64,000 bases of DNA from Vibrio hannami (lineage in GTDB: Bacteria; Pseudomonadota; Gammaproteobacteria; Enterobacterales; Vibrionaceae). The stretch lies in NCBI RefSeq assembly GCF_029589055.1, contig NZ_JARQZP010000007.1, positions 62,001 to 126,000 of the forward strand. The letters run 5' to 3'. Positions within the stretch are counted from its first letter, which is position 1. Every line of letters begins with the position of its first letter. The translations under genes were made by a program, and so were the position numbers. Shown here one piece after another: positions 9,338 through 18,314 of this stretch. The notes beneath the pieces were generated by a model. That model searched no databases. It worked only from the letters and a program-made list of their open reading frames with translations, and was not told the DNA's origin.

Positions 9338-9642
9338 TCTAAATTTTCCTTATGTTCCGGAGCATCAAAGGTGTCCAGAACAAGTGCATTACCTTTAACT
9401 AAACTCTCGGCGACCTTAAATCTCGCTCGACCAATGATGTTGCCAAAAGTTTGCCTGGAAACTCCCATTTGGTTAGCAGCGTCTTGCTGGCTCATGTTTT
9501 CGAAGTCAGCAAGCCTGAGCGCTTCAAATTCCTCCGGTAAGATCTCTGTTTTGTTTAATTGGCTTAGCGGAATGCCATTTGGTTTAAAGCAGCTTTGTGC
9601 TGGTCGCCCACAAATGCGGCGGCATTTTTTAGGTCTGGCCAT
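9334..9642 (-). CDS. DUF134 family DNA-binding protein
   Basis: The protein starts MARPKKCRRICGRP and carries a cysteine cluster followed by a sigma-factor-like helix-turn-helix (FENMSQQDAANQMGVSRQTFGNII). This is the DUF134 family, usually located beside NifX-like genes. GAGGAGAAAGC precedes the ATG at 9642; the longer in-frame start at 9720 lies inside the palindrome and is rejected. Autoregulation is inferred from the large inverted repeat 35 nt upstream. Confidence 0.85.
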   Translation of the reverse strand: MARPKKCRRICGRPAQSCFKPNGIPLSQLNKTEILPEEFEALRLADFENMSQQDAANQMGVSRQTFGNIIGRARFKVAESLVKGNALVLDTFDAPEHKENLE

Positions 9643-9676
9643 GCTTTCTCCTCTTGAGTTTCGTCGCAATATTACG

Positions 9677-9727
9677 CCCATTAATGGCATATGCCAATAA
9701 TTATTTTTGGCATATGCCATTAATGGG
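9677..9727. promoter_or_regulatory. Large palindromic operator upstream of the DUF134 gene
   Basis: Two exact 21-bp arms (9677-9697 and 9707-9727) are separated by 9 nt. Each arm is itself built of two palindromes, CCATTAATGG and TTGGCATATGCCA. Repeated self-complementary half-sites in front of an HTH gene suggest binding of two dimers. The structure also follows the stop codon of the neighbouring minus-strand gene, but it lacks a T-run, so an operator is preferred over a terminator. Confidence 0.65.
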
Positions 9728-9735
9728 TGCGATGT

Positions 9736-10890
9736 TTAGTTACTAGTAGTACGTCTGGTAGAAGCTGGGATAGAGCGATACAGGTAGTCCTGCTCACGAT
9801 GTTTAGAGAAGAAGCCTTCAAGTTCTATTACGATTCCCGGATTTGCTTTGTAATCGTAGTCTCTTGGAAAATCGACAAAAGGGGTAACGGTCAAGTAGAG
9901 CCATTTCTTGTAGAGTCTTTGCTTCCACGCGACAGAAATCCAGGTGTTACTGATTTCCTCATCATCTTGAGGTTCGGCACTAATGCCCGTTGTGTATTCC
10001 AGTAAGTGATTAGTATTAATGCGATCAAAATAGCCGAGTTGGCCTACAAGCTCCCAGCCGCGCTCTTCATATAGATACTGGGCACTATTACTAAACCTAA
10101 AGATATCAAGTGGATCTTCTTCAAATGCGCGATAGAAGTTGAGCTCAGTTACCGAACCTGCTCCCTTAGAATCAAAGTAGAAAAGCTCTGGCTTTAACTG
10201 AGCGGTCCATTTATCAGAAAGGTCTTCAACCCTTTCGGCTTGTGCTCTAACAAAAGGATCAAGCGGCCAGCGTATCTTTACACCAATATCAAAGCTAGTT
10301 AGCCAGCTGTGAACTTTTTCATCCTGTAGACGCACCCCACCTATCGCCCCGGAAGAGGTAGTACGGCTTTCTATTGGGAAGTCTCTTTGCTTTGTCTCTA
10401 GAGAATCAAAGTCATCAGGATCTGTTTCCAGAATGATTTTCCAGTTTTTTTTGATATGGGGGAAATCTACCCTCGCTTTAATTCTTGATTTTGAAGTGTA
10501 ATATCCCCGATGTGAATACTCAGATTGTAACCTTATTTTCAAATAGCTTCGGTTAATTAGGTCTTCGTCATCTTCACCTCTTGCAAGCCCCTCATCAACA
10601 TAGTGGCTTATGTCGTGTATGACTTCAGAGAAATAATTCTCGGTATTGTCTAGCCAATTATTTTCAATGGGATCAGGAACTATATCGTGCTCCTCTCCAG
10701 CAGGAACCATAGATATTTGATAAGTATTTTCATCTGGCGTATGGATAATTTCGGCGAATGCAGTGTCCAAAGGAACGAGGAGTAGAGATAGTAATAAAGG
10801 TGTAAATAATCTGCCAGACAATACAAAGTTACTGCCCATCAATGTAAGCAGTTTTGGGTGGTTAGATCGCATTCCCTTGAATTTTTTCAA
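9736..10890 (-). CDS. Putative outer-membrane beta-barrel protein
   Basis: The 384-residue protein begins with a basic N-terminus and a hydrophobic signal segment (LLLSLLLVPLDTAFA). Alternating aromatic/polar strands follow (WKIILETDPDDF, WLTSFDIGVKIRWP, WELVGQLGYF, WLYLTVTPFVDFP), typical of an outer-membrane barrel. I do not recognise the family. It is divergent from the putative periplasmic protein at 11063 across 172 bp, so the two may share regulation. The function is unknown. Confidence 0.65.
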   Translation of the reverse strand: MKKFKGMRSNHPKLLTLMGSNFVLSGRLFTPLLLSLLLVPLDTAFAEIIHTPDENTYQISMVPAGEEHDIVPDPIENNWLDNTENYFSEVIHDISHYVDEGLARGEDDEDLINRSYLKIRLQSEYSHRGYYTSKSRIKARVDFPHIKKNWKIILETDPDDFDSLETKQRDFPIESRTTSSGAIGGVRLQDEKVHSWLTSFDIGVKIRWPLDPFVRAQAERVEDLSDKWTAQLKPELFYFDSKGAGSVTELNFYRAFEEDPLDIFRFSNSAQYLYEERGWELVGQLGYFDRINTNHLLEYTTGISAEPQDDEEISNTWISVAWKQRLYKKWLYLTVTPFVDFPRDYDYKANPGIVIELEGFFSKHREQDYLYRSIPASTRRTTSN

Positions 10891-11062
10891 ATATAAACAG
10901 TCTGTTATTGTATGTTGTATTGTTTATTATAGGTGATTTGCGATAAGTTGATACTAACACTTTAGTTTTATTTTGGAGTATCTCAAATCTGAGTGGATTG
11001 GCTTTTCGAACTCAACTAAGTTTAATTATGTGCCTGATGTTTTTATCAATACAGGGTTTTAT

Positions 11063-11722
11063 ATGCTAAGACAAAGTCTGTTTTCTATAGCTCTTTTGCT
11101 ACTGAGTAATTGTGCCGTTGCTTCTGAAGTAATGCCTGGAGAGAAAGGGAAATTTATTGTTGAGCTCGGGCCTATAGAGCTTGGAGAACTGAACATTGAT
11201 TCAACCTGTAATGACACTACCTGTTTTTATCGGGCTCGCGCGAAAGGTTCATTTATGTTTATTGGAGCTGATGTTAACGAGAAAGGCTCTTATATGCGAG
11301 AGGGAGAAAGGGTAGTACCAATCTCTACCGATTATCAAGAAAAAATAGGTTCTAAAGAGAAAGCCTATTCCTACGATTTTGTTGGCAAAGAAATTCAGAA
11401 TAAACGTAAGGACGAACTGATCGAATTGCCTGAAAACGCCTATACGTTTATGCCTTTACTCAATCAGGTTCTTTTGGACTTATTAAACGGTGGACCGAAG
11501 CCAGAGTATGAGTATTTATCAAAGCACAAACATAGAACAGCATTAATAACGAATTACACCAAAAAGACCACAGATGATGGAGTTATGCATCGTTTTATCG
11601 GCAGACAAAAAGACAAAGATAAAAAAAACAAAAAGGTGGTGTTCTATTTCCTGCAGAAAGGCGATTTTATTGGTCTCCAGAAAGTATCTTACGGTGGTTT
11701 TTATCTAACTCGAGTAGATTAA
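11063..11722 (+). CDS. Exported protein, DUF3108-like
   Basis: The 219-residue protein has a signal peptide (MLRQSLFSIALLLLSNCAVA) followed by a beta-rich soluble region. The layout (a segment of the type VELGPIELGELNIDS, then an all-beta body ending in FYLTRVD) resembles periplasmic DUF3108 proteins, but the match is from memory and weak. Start at 11063 is chosen because it gives a proper signal peptide; the upstream in-frame TTG at 10973 would bury it. It converges with the GGDEF-like gene. Confidence 0.65.
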   Translation: MLRQSLFSIALLLLSNCAVASEVMPGEKGKFIVELGPIELGELNIDSTCNDTTCFYRARAKGSFMFIGADVNEKGSYMREGERVVPISTDYQEKIGSKEKAYSYDFVGKEIQNKRKDELIELPENAYTFMPLLNQVLLDLLNGGPKPEYEYLSKHKHRTALITNYTKKTTDDGVMHRFIGRQKDKDKKNKKVVFYFLQKGDFIGLQKVSYGGFYLTRVD

Positions 11723-11754
11723 TAAGTTCTTGATAAACCGTACCTTGAGCATCA

Positions 11755-11778
11755 AGGCTTGCTGCCAATAGCAAGCCT
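11755..11778. terminator. Hairpin between convergent genes
   Basis: AGGCTTGCT, loop GCCAAT, AGCAAGCCT, located between the stops at 11722 and 11791. It has no strong T-run and could act in both directions. Confidence 0.55.
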
Positions 11779-11790
11779 ATATTCACTAAC

Positions 11791-12348
11791 CTAAATATGG
11801 CGAATTTTCGGTTCGGAAGTTCCACCATTTTTTAATGATTCAAGAGCATTTGTCATTAAATAATCAGCGATAGCACTGACACTTTGTCCCCGGCCTGCAT
11901 TATGGCTTTCACCAAAGGTCGCTGTTCCAAAATTAAGTGTAATTTTTTCGTCACCGATAATCACACTTTCTTCTACCTGATTAGATAGCCTTTCTATTGC
12001 TATGGCTGATGATTTGCAGTCACAGTTGTAAAGTAGGAGTGCAAACTGATCGGTTTCTATGTGGCCTAAAACGTCACTGTCGCGTGATACTGCTTTTATA
12101 AGGTCGGCACTTTCTCTGACCATATCATCAATATCATCTTCGGAATATTTACAAGCCATGCCTGAGTAGTTGTCAATGCTGGCAATGACAAGAGTTACAG
12201 GCATATGTTGACGCACTGATATACGTAACAACGATTCCATTACCTGAATAAACAATGTCTTGTTATACAATGCAGTTAGAGGGTCATACATTCCAGGCAT
12301 TGGAGTTGGACGATTTGCTGCTAATGCTTCTCTTGTATAGATCGTCAT
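11791..12348 (-). CDS. GGDEF-like domain protein with degenerate active site
   Basis: This is a 185-residue single-domain protein. The diguanylate-cyclase fold start is clear (YDPLTALYNKTLFIQVMESLL), as is the middle (TLVIASIDNYSGMACKYSEDDIDDMV). Where GGDEF should be, the sequence reads GHIETDQFALLLY, so the catalytic G-G-D/E-E-F residues are missing. There is no N-terminal sensor domain. Catalysis is therefore unlikely; a role as a c-di-GMP receptor or an inactive remnant is possible. GAGGAGTAGAAA precedes the start. Confidence 0.7.
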   Translation of the reverse strand: MTIYTREALAANRPTPMPGMYDPLTALYNKTLFIQVMESLLRISVRQHMPVTLVIASIDNYSGMACKYSEDDIDDMVRESADLIKAVSRDSDVLGHIETDQFALLLYNCDCKSSAIAIERLSNQVEESVIIGDEKITLNFGTATFGESHNAGRGQSVSAIADYLMTNALESLKNGGTSEPKIRHI

Positions 12349-12453
12349 TTTCTACTCCTCTTATCCATATATTGTTAATTTTAGCCGAAGTTAGCCGCTA
12401 GTAACTGATAATTTGCGTGATATCGTATTTTTGAGAAAGTTTCATGAGGCAGT

Positions 12454-12478
12454 GAGTGCTGCATCATATGCAGCACTC
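12454..12478. terminator. Hairpin after afuC
   Basis: An 11-bp perfect stem, GAGTGCTGCAT/ATGCAGCACTC, lies 12 nt beyond the afuC stop. The T-run on the minus strand is poor. Confidence 0.5.
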
Positions 12479-12489
12479 ATTAGTGGTTT

Positions 12490-13545
12490 TTAGGCTGCTT
12501 TTGGCAGCAAAAAGATACCGGTAGGATTAATGGTTAGGTACGCGTGATCAGATATTTCTGGATCAAACTGAGACGAGTTTAGTTGCAGTAATAGCTCTTG
12601 GCCTTGCCACTCAACTGCAACCTCATACATAGAACCCATGTAAACAACATCTTTCACTTTACACTTCTGGCAATCTTCACCTTCACCAACCAGAAGGATA
12701 GCTTCTGGGCGCACGCCGACCTGATATTCATCAGCTGGAAAACCTCTTACTGTGTCATCATTCACAGGAATCTTGTAGCCATTAATATCAAGTAAGCTTT
12801 CCTGATAGTTTCCTGTAAAGATGTTGGCATCGCCCATAAAGTTCGCCATAAACATCGACGCAGGAGTACGATAGAGATCATCCGGTGTACCTTGCTGCAT
12901 GATATCGCCATCCTTCATTACTATGACTGTATCAGATACCGCGAAAGCTTCTGACTGATCATGGGTAACGTAAAGCGATGTGATATTGAAACGCTGCTGA
13001 AGCTCACGAATGGTTTCACGCATATTACGTCTTAGGTTTGCGTCGAGGTTACTTAAAGGCTCATCGAACAGAAGCACCTTTGGCTTAAGAACCAGAGCTC
13101 GAGCCAGAGCCACACGCTGCTGCTGACCACCAGAGATCTGATCCACAAAGCGATCGCCCATGCCTTCAAGGTCTACCAGTTTTAAAGCTTCATCAACACG
13201 CTGCTTGATTTCATCAGCTGGCAGCTTAAGCATTTTCAGGCCGTACGCTACGTTTTCATACAGAGACATATGTGGGAACAGAGCGTACGATTGGAATACC
13301 ATGCAGATGTCTCGTTGCTGGATTGAGGTGTTAGTTACATCCTCACCGTCGATAAAGATCTGTCCGCTGGTGGGCTTTTCAAGGCCAGCCACCAAACGCA
13401 GTACCGTTGTCTTACCGCAACCGGAAGGACCGAGTAGGGTAATCAGTTTGCCTTTTTCGATCTCAAGATCCAGGTCGCCAATTACCGTGTTATTGCCAAA
13501 GCGCTTACAGATATTTTTTAGCACTACAAAGCTGTTGTCTTTCAT
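12490..13545 (-). CDS. afuC: ABC transporter ATPase, AfuC/FbpC type
   Basis: This is the ATP-binding subunit of a binding-protein-dependent importer. Motifs seen are Walker [10 protein letters not shown], the Q-loop [12 protein letters not shown], the signature ISGGQQQR, Walker [13 protein letters not shown] and the H-loop [13 protein letters not shown]-type regulatory domain forms the C-terminal ~110 residues. Automatic annotation usually calls such genes ferric-ion transporters. The order afuA-afuB-afuC directly after uhpC matches loci where AfuA was shown to bind hexose phosphates (Actinobacillus and others), so sugar-phosphate import is the better inference. It sits 18 bp downstream of the permease gene. 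Confidence 0.85.
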   Translation of the reverse strand: MKDNSFVVLKNICKRFGNNTVIGDLDLEIEKGKLITLLGPSGCGKTTVLRLVAGLEKPTSGQIFIDGEDVTNTSIQQRDICMVFQSYALFPHMSLYENVAYGLKMLKLPADEIKQRVDEALKLVDLEGMGDRFVDQISGGQQQRVALARALVLKPKVLLFDEPLSNLDANLRRNMRETIRELQQRFNITSLYVTHDQSEAFAVSDTVIVMKDGDIMQQGTPDDLYRTPASMFMANFMGDANIFTGNYQESLLDINGYKIPVNDDTVRGFPADEYQVGVRPEAILLVGEGEDCQKCKVKDVVYMGSMYEVAVEWQGQELLLQLNSSQFDPEISDHAYLTINPTGIFLLPKAA

Positions 13546-13563
13546 TGTTTGTATCTCCGGTCC

Positions 13564-15660
13564 TTAATCTTGGTTCTTGGCTCTAGAGCGTGAAATCCGG
13601 GCTTCACCAACCAGGAAGTCGAAAGTGAGTATGATAGCTAGCATGACAAAAATAAGCAGCGAGCCATAAGCGATAGCGATACCGTATTCGCCATCCTCAA
13701 CGCGGTTTAGTATGTATGAGGTTGCAACACGGGTTTCTGGTGTCACAAGGAAGATGATGGCACTTACTGTGGTCATCGCCCTTACAAAGCTGTAGATCAG
13801 CGAGGAAAGAATCGCAGGTCTTAGCAGCGGAATAAGAATATGCATGATGGTCTTGAATGAGTTTGCACGCAGACTGAGAGATGCTTCATCCAGAGACTTA
13901 TCGAGCTGTCCAAGTCCGGCAACACCCGCTCGGATACCAACAGGTACGTTACGCATCACCATAGAGATAACCACGATTGCTGCGGTACCCGTCAGATAAA
14001 CAGGCGCATCGTTGAATGCCAGAATATAAGAGACACCAGCAACAGTTCCCGGAACGGCAAAACAGAGCATGGTGACAAACTCCACCACTTTTTTACCGTG
14101 GAACTGCTGACGAACAACAATGTACGCAATCAACAAGCCGAAGGTTGCAGTGATAGGAGCAGCGATACCCGCATAAGTCATAGTACTGATAAGCGATGGC
14201 CACGCACCTTCACCTAAGCCCATACCAAACAGGTTGATATAGTTTGCAAACGTTAATGTGTAATCCACACCCCAGTTAACGGTGAAGCTACCAAACACGA
14301 TGCTTCCGTAAAGAAGTACATTAAACGCCATCCAGAAGTAGAGCATTGCAGATACAAACATGCGCAAGCTATTTGGTAGTGGCTGAACATCACCACGATA
14401 AGATTTACCTGAAATCGTCACGTAAGAACGTTTACCAATCCACAGGTATTGAACCACAAATATCGCCAGTGAGAAGAGCAACAGAACCGCACCAAGGGTA
14501 CTTGCTGAAGCGTAATCCAATTGAGCACCAGCGATGTAGAAGTAAATCTGTGTTGCCAGTACGTCGAAGCTTCCGCCCAGTACAAGTGGGTTACTAAAGT
14601 CAGCTAGTGACTGCACAAAAATAATCAGGAACGAGTTAGCCAGTGCTGGTTTTAGCAGAGGGATAACCACGTTAAAGAAGGTCTGATAGCGGTTTGCTCG
14701 AAGAGTATAAGATGCCTCTTCAAGAGACGGGTGCAGAGACTTCATCGCACCGTCCAGAATCATAAAGGACATTGGCGCAAACGCCAGTACCTGAGCCATC
14801 CAGATACCAGTAAAACCGTATAACCAGTTAGTCTGCTCTAAACCAAACCAGTCAACCATCAACTCAGTAACATAGCCTGAGCGACCGAGCATAAGCGTTA
14901 CACCCAGGCCAACGACAAATGGTGGGGTTACGATTGGAAGAATCGAGAAAATACGAGCAATAAAGGCAGATTTTACTGCGATACGGGTTGAGTAAATCGC
15001 GAATATCAATCCAAAGAAGGTTGCCGTGATACCTACCGAAGTACCCAGCATAATAGAGTTTGTGATGATCTGAACGATCTGTCGCTGGGAGAGAATTTCA
15101 ATAAATTGCCAGGCGACAAAGTTCCCCATTTCGTCCTGAAACATAGGAACAAAAATGGCGATACTTGGGTAAAGAATAAAGGTTGTGATTAACCCTATGA
15201 TGGTAACCAGCGCACCAATAACGAATACATCACCACCAAGGAACTCAAGGCGGGCAAAGCCCAGCGTCATGATGCAACCTAAAGCGATAAACAGAACGAT
15301 AGTCGCGTAGCCGAGGCCGTTTCCTGTTCCCCATGAAGAGAGAATGGTAAACAGCATGCAGAAACCGGAATACCCGATATCAAAGTAGTGGCGTTTTTTC
15401 TGATACTTATTCTGAGCCAGTTTAGGACGAGCAAGCAGAACAAGAGGTAAGCTAAACCAGAGCCAGGCAATATTCTGGCTGCTCCAGCCCATTGCATCTA
15501 AAAATTCATCAGATGTGGACTCAAACACGCCATAGTCGAGAGCGAAAACGGGTAGAAGAATGAAAGCAGCGACAATGGAAATAATCCAGTAAAACACCGG
15601 ATCGCGGGTAGACTGCTCCTTGTGCAGATGTAGTGCGCTATCTGCAGCTAACTGAGGCAT
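13564..15660 (-). CDS. afuB: ABC transporter permease, fused AfuB type
   Basis: This is a ~698-residue inner-membrane protein with two permease modules in tandem. Each carries an EAA loop: LHPSLEEASYTLRANRYQTFFNV in the first module (EEASYTLRA core), and LDKSLDEASLSLRANSF in the second. A single chain can thus replace a permease dimer. ATG at 15660 is preceded by AAGGTGAT and is preferred over GTG at 15669. It lies in an operon with afuA upstream and afuC 18 bp downstream. Confidence 0.87.
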   Translation of the reverse strand: MPQLAADSALHLHKEQSTRDPVFYWIISIVAAFILLPVFALDYGVFESTSDEFLDAMGWSSQNIAWLWFSLPLVLLARPKLAQNKYQKKRHYFDIGYSGFCMLFTILSSWGTGNGLGYATIVLFIALGCIMTLGFARLEFLGGDVFVIGALVTIIGLITTFILYPSIAIFVPMFQDEMGNFVAWQFIEILSQRQIVQIITNSIMLGTSVGITATFFGLIFAIYSTRIAVKSAFIARIFSILPIVTPPFVVGLGVTLMLGRSGYVTELMVDWFGLEQTNWLYGFTGIWMAQVLAFAPMSFMILDGAMKSLHPSLEEASYTLRANRYQTFFNVVIPLLKPALANSFLIIFVQSLADFSNPLVLGGSFDVLATQIYFYIAGAQLDYASASTLGAVLLLFSLAIFVVQYLWIGKRSYVTISGKSYRGDVQPLPNSLRMFVSAMLYFWMAFNVLLYGSIVFGSFTVNWGVDYTLTFANYINLFGMGLGEGAWPSLISTMTYAGIAAPITATFGLLIAYIVVRQQFHGKKVVEFVTMLCFAVPGTVAGVSYILAFNDAPVYLTGTAAIVVISMVMRNVPVGIRAGVAGLGQLDKSLDEASLSLRANSFKTIMHILIPLLRPAILSSLIYSFVRAMTTVSAIIFLVTPETRVATSYILNRVEDGEYGIAIAYGSLLIFVMLAIILTFDFLVGEARISRSRAKNQD

Positions 15661-15700
15661 GATAATCACCTTGCTGTGTAGAATTTTTCAGGGAAGATTA

Positions 15701-15771
15701 CCTTTCCTCCTGCCCGAGACCCCATGGGCAGAAGGAGAGGCAATTTAATATCGATTCCTGTCGGAACAGGG
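15701..15771 (-). promoter_or_regulatory. Intercistronic hairpins between afuA and afuB
   Basis: Arms 15701-15715 and 15726-15740 pair with two mismatches, and a second hairpin (CCTGT-CGGA-ACAGG) lies at 15757-15770. Such structures commonly stabilise binding-protein mRNA and limit read-through into the permease; that role is inferred. Confidence 0.5.
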
Positions 15772-15779
15772 GGATCTAA

Positions 15780-16820
15780 TTACTCACCCATTTTGACGAC
15801 ATTTACCCACTTCTTGATTAGGCGCTTACGAGTATCGGAAGCTCCGTAGGTGTCCATGTCATAGTTGATAAGGTCAAGCTTGCTTGGATCCAGAGCGTAA
15901 GGAGACTGCTCTGCTTGAGTATTAGTAAGAATCTGGAATGACTTACCCTTCTGCCATGCTAGCTGCTGACCTTCTTTAGAAAGTACCCAATCGATGAACA
16001 GTTTTGCGTTCTCTTCGTTACGAGCGCCTTTGATCATACTTACGCCACCGATTTCGTAGCCTGTACCTTCACAAGGAGAAATAAGCTCAAGTGGTGCACC
16101 CTGAGATTGTTCAAGAGAGTAATCATGCAGGAAGCCGATGCCGATAGCGATTTCGCCACGAGCAGAGTTACGAGATGGAGTTACACCAGACTTAGTGTAC
16201 TGCGAGATGTTTTTGTCTAGCTTCTTGAAGTATTCAAATGCTTTCTCTTCACCCCATAGCTGGATGAAAGTTGCCAGCGCTGTATAAGCAGTACCAGAAC
16301 TTTGTGGGTCAGCAATCTGAATCTCTTCTTTGTATTCAGGCTTAGTCAGGTCTTCCCAGCAGCGTGGAACTTCAAGGCCTTTTTCTTTCAGGCGTTCTGT
16401 GTTTACACCGTAACCAAGGATGCCCATGTAAACCGCTGAAGAGTAGTTACCTTTGCGCTTAGCAGGATCGCGGAACTCAGGAATGATGTTTTCAAGCTGT
16501 GGTGATTTATATGCGCTTAGCAGATCCATTTCACCAGCCTGAGATTGAGGATCAAGTGTGCCGCCGTACCATACGTCAGCTCTTGGGTTTTTGCGCTCTG
16601 CCTGAATTTTCGCCAGAGTACTGCCTGAGCCGTTACGAACGAATGAAGTCTTAACATCATATTTTTCAGAAAAGGCTTTTGTTTCAGCTTCACACATAGC
16701 GTTAGTAGCACTACAGTAGACAACCAGGCGGCCTTTAGCCATAACTTGTGGAGCTGCTGCTAATGCAGCTGAACCGATGACACAAGCAGCCAGTAGATGG
16801 CGACGGAATTTTCCTTTCAT
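15780..16820 (-). CDS. afuA: Periplasmic substrate-binding protein, AfuA type
   Basis: The 346-residue exported solute-binding protein starts at MKGKFRRHLL (16820), preceded by AGGAAAC, and has the signal peptide LLAACVIGSAALAAAPQVMA. Cluster features of the ferric/phosphosugar group are visible (GRLVVYCSATNAMCEAETKA, RADVWYGGTLDP, GEIAIGIGFLHDYS). AfuA proteins beside uhp genes have been shown to bind glucose-6-phosphate and related sugars, unlike the iron-binding FbpA; no FbpA-like tyrosine pair is obvious near the C-terminus. Sugar-phosphate binding is therefore inferred, with ferric iron as the alternative. Confidence 0.82.
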   Translation of the reverse strand: MKGKFRRHLLAACVIGSAALAAAPQVMAKGRLVVYCSATNAMCEAETKAFSEKYDVKTSFVRNGSGSTLAKIQAERKNPRADVWYGGTLDPQSQAGEMDLLSAYKSPQLENIIPEFRDPAKRKGNYSSAVYMGILGYGVNTERLKEKGLEVPRCWEDLTKPEYKEEIQIADPQSSGTAYTALATFIQLWGEEKAFEYFKKLDKNISQYTKSGVTPSRNSARGEIAIGIGFLHDYSLEQSQGAPLELISPCEGTGYEIGGVSMIKGARNEENAKLFIDWVLSKEGQQLAWQKGKSFQILTNTQAEQSPYALDPSKLDLINYDMDTYGASDTRKRLIKKWVNVVKMGE

Positions 16821-16874
16821 CTTTGTTTCCTCTGTTATTGTTTTTCCCAATGCCAGAGTTCGCTGCTCTTTCGC

Positions 16875-16928
16875 ATCGGGTGGATTTTACGTCTTTCGAC
16901 GTTGCCATCCCCCCGATACATGTCGGGG
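16875..16928 (-). promoter_or_regulatory. Structured leader between uhpC and afuA
   Basis: Nested dyads: ACGTC-tttc-GACGT (16889-16902), and CCCCGA-N6-TCGGGG (16911-16928) immediately after the uhpC stop. They may terminate uhpC transcription or separate it from afuA. Confidence 0.45.
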
Positions 16929-18242
16929 TTAGGCGGGATCAGGTTCTGTGTCTGGTTCCTGAGCTTTGAGGAAAGGAAGAAGAAGTAAGCCAACCGACGC
17001 TGCAACCAGAGTTACGACGCTGAAAAAGCCTTCCCAGCTATATTGCTCTATAACCAGAGATATCGGGTAACCAGCCAACGCTGCACCAAGATATCCAAAC
17101 AGCCCGACAAATCCGGTAGAGGTTCCGGCTAGATCCTTGTGAGAGCATTCTGCCGCAGCCATTCCTATCATCATTTGTGGACCAAAAATAAAAAATCCGA
17201 TAGCAAACAGACATCCGGATAGCACGTATAAGTTATCCAGAGGTGTTAACCATAGCGCTGCCACTGATATGAAAATTCCCAAAGCAAATATCAGATTCAT
17301 TGGCGCCCGGTTTCCATGGAAGAAGCGGTCAGAGCCCCATCCACCAAATAGGGAACCCAAGAAACCACCCACTTCAAACATCGATACCGCAGTGTTCGCA
17401 GCCATAAGGCTCGTATTATGTCTCTCAACCAGATAGAGACTTGCCCAGTCATTGATTCCGATTCGAACCACATAAACCAGCATGTAAGAGCCGCACAACA
17501 GCCAGATGTATTTGTTGCCAAGAACGTAGGTTTTCACCTTTTCCCTGAACAGCAGACCTACGCCTTCTCTCTCCTGCTGTTTCTCCAGAGGATCATTCCG
17601 CCAGTCTCCAACTGTGGGTAGTCCCATGGTTCCGGGCTTGTCTCTAAGCCTTAAGAACAAGATTGCTCCTATCACGCAAGCTGTAGTTCCTGCAATATAG
17701 AACCCGAAACGCCAGCCCCACTGCATAGCTATAAAGCCAATAATGATAGGTAACAGGGCGCCGCTCATATTGATGCAGGTGTTCCAGACTGACCACCAGA
17801 AGCCACGCTCGGAGCGTGAGTACCAGGTGGTTAGTATCTTGGCGCATGCCGGCCAGCCCCAGCTCTGGAAGAACGCATTGAGCATCCAGAGCAGTACCAT
17901 TACGGTCAGTGAGGAGCTCAGGCCAAACAGAATATTCACAATGCCTGAAGCGATAAGGCCAAGCCCCATAAAGTACTTAGGGTTGGACTGGTCACTGACC
18001 ATAGCTGAGAGGAATTTTGATGTGCCGTAGGTGATGTAATACGTTGTTGCGATAACACCGATATCTGAATGTGTCAGCCCCAGATCATTTAACATGGCTG
18101 GCATCGTGAAATTCAGACTCTTTCGGGCAAAATAGAAAACACCGTATCCAACATACATCATCAACATCAGATGAATTCGCCAGTAGCGATATGTCGAGTC
18201 AATCTCTCTGCTGTCGGTAATCCTGCTCACAGGCTCCCTCAC
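16929..18242 (-). CDS. uhpC: Hexose-phosphate sensor/transporter of the MFS, UhpC
   Basis: This is a 437-residue, 12-helix organophosphate:phosphate antiporter-family protein (YVGYGVFYFARKSLNFTMPAM, DRFFHGNRAPMNL). UhpC is the membrane sensor for external glucose-6-phosphate that controls UhpB; UhpT is the related transporter. Location downstream of uhpA-uhpB on the same strand supports UhpC. No separate uhpT is present in the window; the neighbouring ABC genes may take its place. The gap to uhpB is 72 bp. Confidence 0.88.
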   Translation of the reverse strand: MREPVSRITDSREIDSTYRYWRIHLMLMMYVGYGVFYFARKSLNFTMPAMLNDLGLTHSDIGVIATTYYITYGTSKFLSAMVSDQSNPKYFMGLGLIASGIVNILFGLSSSLTVMVLLWMLNAFFQSWGWPACAKILTTWYSRSERGFWWSVWNTCINMSGALLPIIIGFIAMQWGWRFGFYIAGTTACVIGAILFLRLRDKPGTMGLPTVGDWRNDPLEKQQEREGVGLLFREKVKTYVLGNKYIWLLCGSYMLVYVVRIGINDWASLYLVERHNTSLMAANTAVSMFEVGGFLGSLFGGWGSDRFFHGNRAPMNLIFALGIFISVAALWLTPLDNLYVLSGCLFAIGFFIFGPQMMIGMAAAECSHKDLAGTSTGFVGLFGYLGAALAGYPISLVIEQYSWEGFFSVVTLVAASVGLLLLPFLKAQEPDTEPDPA

Positions 18243-18314
18243 TTGCTGATGCCATGTTAGAAAAATAAAATTGAGAATGGATGAGATAGGTTTTTAGGCA
18301 AATAGGAAAAATTC

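Noticed and set aside
10973..11062. Upstream TTG start for the exported protein
   Set aside because: It would place 30 polar residues before a clear signal peptide.
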